Source: JANPEF01 sp031413115 (GTDB lineage: Bacteria > Eisenbacteria > RBG-16-71-46 > DASYSL01). From it: 19,075 nucleotides of DNA. Each line of letters starts with the position of its first letter. Position 1 is the first letter of the stretch. The stretch covers positions 1 to 19,075 of the forward strand of contig JANOEH010000195.1 in assembly GCA_031413115.1 (NCBI GenBank). The letters run 5' to 3'. The notes below the pieces were generated by a model, which was given only the letters and a program-made list of their open reading frames with translations, was not told where the DNA came from and did not search any database. A program made the position numbers and the translations under genes. Below are positions 13,588 to 19,075 of this stretch, in pieces.

Positions 13588-14961
13588 ATGTCGTTTCATG
13601 TTTCCGGCGCCGAAGGCGCCAGGTCTTTCGCAGTCGTCGCCATCGTCGCGGCCGGGCTCTGTGGCGCGTTCACACCCGCTGCTGCGCAGCAACTTGATCG
13701 CGCCACGGCCGTGACGCGCGCGCTTGAGCGTGCCCCCGAGGCTGCGGCCGACCGCGCGGTCCGCAATGAATCCGCCGCGCTGATCGACGCCGCCGGCGGC
13801 GCGCTCGCGAACCCGCGCCTCTCGCTCGAGGGGGAGGGCGACGGCGTGGGCCCATTCGGCGCCGACGATCGCCTGATCCGCCTCGGCCTGTCGCACGAAC
13901 TGGATGTGCATGGCCGGCGTGGCGCGCGCCGCGAGGTCGCACGCGCCGAAGACGCGGTGACCGAGGCCGCCGTCCGCGAGCGCGAGGTCGCGCTTGCCAT
14001 TCGCACCTCCGAGGCCTACGGCGCGCTGCTGCTGGCCCGACGTCGCGTCGTGCTCGCCGACTCGCTCGCCGCCGCAAGCGCCCGCCTCCTCGCCGCCGCG
14101 CGCACGGCGCAGCGGCGCGAGACGATCTCGCCCTACGCGCTGCGCGTGCTCGCGCGCGACGAGGCCCGCCTCGCCGACGACATGCTGCGCGCCCGCGGCG
14201 AGGTTGCCGCCGCTGAGGCTGCGCTGCGATCCCTGCTCCTGGCCGCGCCCGACGAGCCGCTGGCGCTGGTCGACGACCTCGACGGGAGCGCGTGGACCTG
14301 CGCTCCCGACACATTGACCGCCCGCGCGCTCACCGCGCATCCGGCGCTGCGCGAGGCGCGTGCCGGGGAGCAGCAACTCGGCGCCGAGTCGGCGCTTCTC
14401 GCGCGCGAGGGCCGCGCGGCACCCGAGTTCGAGTTGTTCGTGGTCAACGAGCGCGCGCACGTCGAGGGCGAGGCGTTCGGGCCCACGATCGATTCCGTTC
14501 CGGGCTTCGACGGCTTCTCGACCGCGCACACGATCTTCGGCGCAGGCATCACGGTATCGCTCCCGTTCGCGCGCACCAACGCGTGGGAGAGCAGCCGCGC
14601 GCGGCTCTCGACCGTGCGCGCCGCCGCCCAGCGCCGTCGTCTCGAGGCCGGGATCGCGCCGGCCGTGCGCGCCGCCTGCGGCACGCTGGCCGCCGCGCAG
14701 GAGCGCGTCGAGTTGCACGCCGCCGGAGTCGCCGAGGCGGGGGAGGACGGCGTCCGTCTCGCCAGTGCGTACCGCGAGGGACGCGTCGACCTCGACGCCT
14801 ACCTCGCGCAGCGCGATCGCCTCGCCGCGACGCTCACGGCCCGCCTCGACGCACTCGCCGACGCCGAGGCCGCGCGCACCGAACTGAGCCGCGTCAGCGG
14901 ACTCGATCCCGTCACCCTCGCCGCGTTGCTCGGCGGCGCTCCCGGAGGAACCTCGCGATGA
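13588..14961 (+). CDS. TolC/CusC-family outer membrane efflux channel
   Basis: This 457-residue protein has a signal peptide (hydrophobic core ~13-28, cleavage near PAAAQ) and two OEP repeats: long Ala/Glu/Arg-rich coiled-coil helices (~95-205 and ~330-440) separated by beta-strand segments such as NPRLSLEGEGDGVG (~72-85) and GAGITVSLPFARTNAWE (~310-326). 'GITVSLPF....' and 'NPRLSLE' are family hallmarks. Such proteins form trimeric channels through the outer membrane and periplasm for RND pumps. There is no lipobox, unlike classic CusC. GGGGAGG lies just before ATG 13588. The stop overlaps the adaptor start (ATGA), so channel and adaptor are translationally coupled. Confidence 0.93.
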   Translation: MSFHVSGAEGARSFAVVAIVAAGLCGAFTPAAAQQLDRATAVTRALERAPEAAADRAVRNESAALIDAAGGALANPRLSLEGEGDGVGPFGADDRLIRLGLSHELDVHGRRGARREVARAEDAVTEAAVREREVALAIRTSEAYGALLLARRRVVLADSLAAASARLLAAARTAQRRETISPYALRVLARDEARLADDMLRARGEVAAAEAALRSLLLAAPDEPLALVDDLDGSAWTCAPDTLTARALTAHPALREARAGEQQLGAESALLAREGRAAPEFELFVVNERAHVEGEAFGPTIDSVPGFDGFSTAHTIFGAGITVSLPFARTNAWESSRARLSTVRAAAQRRRLEAGIAPAVRAACGTLAAAQERVELHAAGVAEAGEDGVRLASAYREGRVDLDAYLAQRDRLAATLTARLDALADAEAARTELSRVSGLDPVTLAALLGGAPGGTSR

Positions 14962-16496
14962 CGACCCTTCACCCGACCAGCAACCTTGCGCGCCTCGTGC
15001 TCGCTCCGTTCCTCGTCGCGATGCTGCTGGGCGCTGCCGCGGCCGTGCGCGCCCACGAGGGGCATGTTCACCCCGAGGAGGCTGCGGTCGCGTCCCCTGT
15101 GAGCCCGGATGCCGGCGCGCCGCGCACGGCGACGAGCGAACTGCATGAACTCCTGGTCCGCTCCGAGCCCGCGACCGGGGACGCCCCGGTGCATGTCCAC
15201 CTGCTGCTCGCCGACGCGACGACCAACGAGCCGATCGTGGGCGCCACGCTCGAAGTCACCCCGGCGGGGTCCGACTCGGCGTGGAGCGCGACCGCGATCG
15301 CCCCGGGGATCTATGAAGCGGCGATTCCCGACCCCACCCGCCGTCTCGATGTCCTCGTACGCCACGACGACTCGCTCGACCTGCTGACGATCGACTCAGC
15401 TACGCCGGAGGCGACGGTTGCCCCGGCCGTTGAGACAGGGCTGCGCTCCCCCCGCCTGCCCGCCTGGGGCTGGATCGGGCTCGTCCTGGCTGGGCTGGCC
15501 GCCCTGTTCCTGCTCCAGCGGCGCCGAGGCACCCGCCGTGCAACAACCCTCCTGGTCCTTGCCGGGCTGGGACTTGCGGCGCTCGATTCGAGCATTGCAC
15601 GAGCCCACGAGGGCGAACTCCACGGCGACGAGAAGGAGGTCACGACCGGGGGGAAGACCGGGGACCGCCTGACCGGCAGCGGAAGCGTCCCCGCCGGCGC
15701 GCGCTACGTCGCGAAGGAAGCGCAGTTCGAGATCGGCCTGCGCACCGACGTCGTGCGGGCCGAGACCCTGGCACCGACGCGTTCGGCGTTCGGCACCGTG
15801 GTCGCCGATCCGGCGGCGAGCGCAAGCGTGATCGCGCCACAGACCGGCCGCTTCATCGCGGGCCGGACGTGGCACCCCGGCGATCGCGTCGGGCGCGGAC
15901 AGTCGCTCGGCGCGGTGCTGGTCGTCGATGAACTGCCCGTGCGCGCACCGCTCGGCGGCACGATCGCCACCATCGAGGTCGTGGCGGGACAGACCGTGGC
16001 CGCCGGGCAGGTGATCGCGACCATCGTCGACCTCTCGCGCGTGCGCGTCGACCTGCCGCTGTATGGCGAGGCGCTCAGCGCGGGCCTCGCTGCGCGCACC
16101 GCACGCGTGCGCCTCGCCGCGTTGCCCGATCGCGACTTCGTCGCACGGGTCGAAGGACTCGCGCCCGCGACGACCGGGGGCGGGCCCGGCGCGCCGCTCA
16201 CGCTCTCCGTGGCGAACCTGGGCGGCATCCTCCGCCCGGGCATGGTCGTCGAGGTCACGCTCGAGCTGCCGGGTGCGCTGCCCGCGCTCACGGTGCCCGC
16301 CGCGGCGATCGTCCACACCGAGCAGGGGCCGGCCGTGTTCGTGAAGCTCGCCCCCGAGGCGTTTGCGCTGCGCACGGTCACGCTTGGCGCGCGCTCCGGC
16401 GGCCGCGTCGCGATCACGCGCGGCGTCGCGGCGGGGGACAAGGTGGTCGTCGCCGGACTCGCGCCGCTGCTCGCCACCGCGGAGGCCCCGCGATGA
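14958..16496 (+). CDS. RND periplasmic adaptor with extra N-terminal His-rich domain and internal membrane hairpin
   Basis: The 512-residue protein begins with a signal or anchor segment (12-30) and AHEGHVHPEE. A beta-rich domain (~60-150; VHVHLLLADATTNEPIVGATLEV) resembles FixH/YtkA-type or transthyretin-like modules. Membrane segments at ~171-187 and ~196-213, joined by the basic loop QRRRGTRR, form an in-out hairpin. Another His/Glu patch, AHEGELHGDEKE (216-227), precedes a CusB/CzcB-like adaptor (~245-505): lipoyl halves ~290-322 and ~327-360, beta-barrel ~362-435 and membrane-proximal ~440-505. The lipoyl halves are joined by only a few residues, so the alpha-hairpin that normally contacts TolC is missing. 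ATG 14958 overlaps the channel stop, and the stop overlaps the pump start. Internal fusion of two ancestral genes (small His-rich exported protein plus adaptor) would explain the layout. Confidence 0.88.
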   Translation: MTTLHPTSNLARLVLAPFLVAMLLGAAAAVRAHEGHVHPEEAAVASPVSPDAGAPRTATSELHELLVRSEPATGDAPVHVHLLLADATTNEPIVGATLEVTPAGSDSAWSATAIAPGIYEAAIPDPTRRLDVLVRHDDSLDLLTIDSATPEATVAPAVETGLRSPRLPAWGWIGLVLAGLAALFLLQRRRGTRRATTLLVLAGLGLAALDSSIARAHEGELHGDEKEVTTGGKTGDRLTGSGSVPAGARYVAKEAQFEIGLRTDVVRAETLAPTRSAFGTVVADPAASASVIAPQTGRFIAGRTWHPGDRVGRGQSLGAVLVVDELPVRAPLGGTIATIEVVAGQTVAAGQVIATIVDLSRVRVDLPLYGEALSAGLAARTARVRLAALPDRDFVARVEGLAPATTGGGPGAPLTLSVANLGGILRPGMVVEVTLELPGALPALTVPAAAIVHTEQGPAVFVKLAPEAFALRTVTLGARSGGRVAITRGVAAGDKVVVAGLAPLLATAEAPR

Positions 16497-19075
16497 TCGA
16501 CGCACTCATCCATCACTCGCTGGCGCGGCGCGGCCTCGTGCTCGCGTTCGCGGGCGGGCTCCTGGTCTGGGGCGGACTCGTCGCCACGCGCATGCCGGTC
16601 GACGTGTTCCCGGACCTCAATCGTCCGACGGTGACCGTGCAGACCGAGGCAGGCGGGCTTGCCCCCGAGGAGGTCGAGGTGCTGGTCACGCGACCGATCG
16701 AGACGTCGATGGCCGGCGCGCCCGGGGTGGAGCGCGTGCGCTCGACGTCGGCGGCGGGACTGTCGATCGTCGTCGTCGAGTTCGCGTGGGGCACCGACGT
16801 GCTGCTCGATCGCCAGCTCGTCACCGAGCGCCTGCAGGAAGCGCGCGCCACGCTTCCGCCTGGCGTCGACCCGGCCCTCGGTCCGGTGAGCTCGATCATG
16901 GGCGAGATCATGCTGGTCGGGATCGAGAGCCCCTCGGGCGACGTCTCGCCGACCGAGTTGCGCCGCTTCGCCGAGGTCACGCTGATCCCGCGCCTCGAGG
17001 CGGTGCCCGGCGTGGCGCAGGTGCTCGCCCTGGGCGGCGGCCTGCGCGAGGTGCGCATCGAACCCGATCCCGCGCGCATGGCCGCCGCGGGCGTGACGCT
17101 GGCCGAGGTGACCGCGGCGGCAGGCGAGGCGACCGGCGCGACCAGCGGCGGCTTCCTCGAGACCGGTCCGCAGGAGTTCGTGGTCCGCAACCTCGGGCGC
17201 ACGACCGACGTCGCGATCCTCGCCACCCCGCCGGTCGCGACGCACACCGGCGCGACGATCCCGCTCGGCGCGTTCGCCGACGTGCGCGAGGCCACCGCGG
17301 TCCGCCGCGGCGACGCGGGCATGAACGGCCGCCCCGCGATCGTGCTCACCGTGAAGAAGCAGCCGAAACGCGACACCGTGCGCCTGACCAAGGAGCTCGA
17401 GCGCGCCCTGGTCGGGCTCACGCCACAGTTCCCCGGCGACGCGCGGGCGCGCGTCCTGTTCGAGCAGTCGCGCTTCATCGAGGCCGCGATCCACAACGTC
17501 GAGGAGGCGCTGCGTGACGGGGCGATCCTCGTCGCCATCATCCTCGCGCTGTTCCTGCTCAACGCGCGGACGACGGCGATCACGCTGACCGCGATCCCGC
17601 TGTCGTTCGCCGTGGCCGTGCTCGTGCTGCGCGCCTTTGGCCAGGAGCTCAACACGATGACGCTCGGCGGGCTGGCGATCGCCACCGGCGAGGTCGTCGA
17701 CGACGCCATCGTCGACGTCGAGAACGTGTTCCGTCGCCTGCGCGAGAACCGCGCCGCCGGCGAGCCACGGAATCCGCTCGCCGTCGTCTACGACGCCTCG
17801 CGCGAGGTGCGCAGCTCGATCGTCTACGCGACCATGCTCGTCGTCCTCGTCTTACTGCCGCTGTTCGCGCTGTCGGGCATCGAGGGCAAGCTGTTCGCGC
17901 CCCTCGGGGCGGCCTACGTGCTCGCCATCCTCGCGTCGTTCGTCGTCTCGATCACGGTCACTCCGGCGCTCGCCCTCGTCCTGTTGCCGCGCTCGCGGGC
18001 GACCGCGCGGGAGAAGGAGAGCCCGCTCGTCCGCGCGCTCAAGGCGCTCGACGAACGACTGCTCCGCCGCGTCCTCGACCGCCCGGCGGTGCCGCTCGGC
18101 CTCGCCGCGGTGCTCACCGCGGCCGCCCTCGTCGTCGTGCCGTTCCTCGGGCGCGAGTTCCTGCCGCCGTTCGCCGAGGGGACGGCGACGGTCAACGTGC
18201 TGGCGCGGCCCGGGATCTCGCTCGACGAGTCCTCGCGCCTCGGCCGCCTCGCCGAGACGCGCCTGCTCGCCGTGCCCGAAGTGATCTCGACCGGCCGGCG
18301 CACCGGCCGGGCGGAGCGCGACGATCACGCCGAGGGCGTCCATTACTCCGAGATCGACGTCGAGCTGCGCCCCTCGAAGCGCCCGCGCGCCGAGGTCTTC
18401 GCCGACCTGCGGGCCGCGCTCGCCGACCTGCCCGGGGTCCGCGTCTCGATCGGCCAGCCGATCGCGCACCGGATCGATCACCTGCTCTCGGGGGTGCGGG
18501 CCCAGCTCGCGGTCAAGATCTTCGGCCCCGACCTGGCGGAACTGCGCCGCCAGGGCGAGGCGGCGCGGGCCGCGCTGTCGGTCGTGCCCGGCGTCGTCGA
18601 CCTGGCGGTCGAGGCGCAGGTCACGGTGCCCCAGGTCCAGGTCGTCGCCGACCGCGAGCGCCTCGCCGCGCACGGCCTCGCCCCGGGGACGCTCAACGCG
18701 CAGCTCGCGGTCGCGCTCGCCGGCGAGCGCGTCGGCGAGATCCTCGACGGGCCGGTGCGCTCCGCCCTCGTCGTCCGCCTGCCCGAGGAGGCGCGTTCGG
18801 ACGTCACGCGCCTCGCCGCGCTGCCCATCGACACGCCGGCGGGCGGCCGCGTCCCGCTCGGCGCGCTCGCCGAGGTGCGCACCGCGTGGGGCCCGAACCA
18901 GGTGCTCCACGAGAACGGCCAGCGCCGGATCGCGGTGATGGCGAACGTGGCGGGGCGCGACCTCGGCTCGGTCGTCAAGGATGTCGAGGCCGCGCTCGCC
19001 CGGGACATCCGCCTGCCCGCCGGGTATCGCCTCGAACTCGGCGGCCAGTTCGAGAGCCAGCGCTCGGCTTCGCGG
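16493..19075 (+). CDS. Heavy-metal-efflux RND pump (CzcA/CusA superfamily), 3' end outside window
   Basis: 861 residues are present of an expected ~1,030. The N-terminal helix (12-31) leads to MPVDVFPDLNRPTVTVQTEAGG, the family signature, followed by the porter domains, membrane helices ~342-500 and the second porter half. The TM4 motif reads AIATGEVVDDAIVDVEN (395-411). Compared with CzcA (D402, D408, E415), D403 and E410 are kept but the first Asp is Ala397, with extra acids E400, D404 and D408. The porter region after TM7 (~555-690) has no methionines where CusA places its Cu/Ag relay, so Cu/Ag specificity is not supported; a divalent or unknown cation is likelier. It is driven by proton influx in the inner membrane and works with the adaptor and channel encoded just upstream. 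ATG 16493 overlaps the adaptor stop. Confidence 0.94.
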   Translation, partial: MIDALIHHSLARRGLVLAFAGGLLVWGGLVATRMPVDVFPDLNRPTVTVQTEAGGLAPEEVEVLVTRPIETSMAGAPGVERVRSTSAAGLSIVVVEFAWGTDVLLDRQLVTERLQEARATLPPGVDPALGPVSSIMGEIMLVGIESPSGDVSPTELRRFAEVTLIPRLEAVPGVAQVLALGGGLREVRIEPDPARMAAAGVTLAEVTAAAGEATGATSGGFLETGPQEFVVRNLGRTTDVAILATPPVATHTGATIPLGAFADVREATAVRRGDAGMNGRPAIVLTVKKQPKRDTVRLTKELERALVGLTPQFPGDARARVLFEQSRFIEAAIHNVEEALRDGAILVAIILALFLLNARTTAITLTAIPLSFAVAVLVLRAFGQELNTMTLGGLAIATGEVVDDAIVDVENVFRRLRENRAAGEPRNPLAVVYDASREVRSSIVYATMLVVLVLLPLFALSGIEGKLFAPLGAAYVLAILASFVVSITVTPALALVLLPRSRATAREKESPLVRALKALDERLLRRVLDRPAVPLGLAAVLTAAALVVVPFLGREFLPPFAEGTATVNVLARPGISLDESSRLGRLAETRLLAVPEVISTGRRTGRAERDDHAEGVHYSEIDVELRPSKRPRAEVFADLRAALADLPGVRVSIGQPIAHRIDHLLSGVRAQLAVKIFGPDLAELRRQGEAARAALSVVPGVVDLAVEAQVTVPQVQVVADRERLAAHGLAPGTLNAQLAVALAGERVGEILDGPVRSALVVRLPEEARSDVTRLAALPIDTPAGGRVPLGALAEVRTAWGPNQVLHENGQRRIAVMANVAGRDLGSVVKDVEAALARDIRLPAGYRLELGGQFESQRSASR

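Noticed and set aside
14292..14957. A 222-codon upstream extension of the adaptor frame
   Set aside because: It overlaps the TolC gene in another frame and is Arg-rich shadow sequence; ATG 14958 gives the ATGA overlap and begins a proper membrane segment.

Overview
The window is about 19 kb of very GC-rich DNA with dense genes and strongly GC-biased third codon positions. A TolC/adaptor/RND tripartite pump, a periplasmic-type L,D-transpeptidase and many signal peptides point to a diderm (Gram-negative) bacterium. Several proteins resemble those of environmental, little-cultured phyla (Eisenbacteria-, Gemmatimonadota- or Acidobacteriota-like), but I cannot place the organism from this sequence alone. 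No insertion sequence, phage module or CRISPR array is visible.

Left part (1-5443). A minus-strand LytS/YehU-type sensor kinase runs off the left edge. Its last ~35 visible residues look like N-formylglutamate amidohydrolase rather than a kinase ATPase domain. Divergent from it is an apparent operon: a MacB/LolD-type ABC ATPase, a two-FtsX-domain permease, and a small secreted protein. The kinase/ABC gap holds three direct repeats at 20-21 bp spacing, the geometry of a LytTR-type operator. Convergent to the operon are an L-2-haloacid-dehalogenase-like HAD hydrolase and tRNA-Arg(CCU).

Middle (5444-11355). About 0.8 kb without a confident gene carries what looks like a decayed coding sequence with an in-frame TAA, then a strong hairpin terminator. 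Next come a secreted beta-propeller (minus) and, from an overlapping divergent promoter region, citrate synthase (plus). Citrate synthase converges, with a 16-bp overlap, on a YcbB/LdtD-type L,D-transpeptidase, which is preceded on the same strand by an orphan GAF-domain protein.

Right part (11356-19075). A secreted fasciclin (FAS1) protein is followed by a terminator and then a CarH/LitR-type MerR regulator with a cobalamin-binding domain. The FAS1 promoter region carries three tandem 11-bp direct repeats, the spacing used by CarH-type operators, so I propose that CarH controls FAS1 and/or the divergent GAF gene by B12/light. The window ends in a heavy-metal-efflux-type operon: a Cys-rich exported protein, a TolC-family channel, an unusual adaptor, and an HME-RND pump truncated by the right edge. 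The last three genes are joined by ATGA overlaps. The adaptor has an extra His-rich N-terminal domain, an internal pair of membrane segments, and no alpha-hairpin between its lipoyl halves. This operon and the CarH/repeat pair are the most interesting parts of the window.
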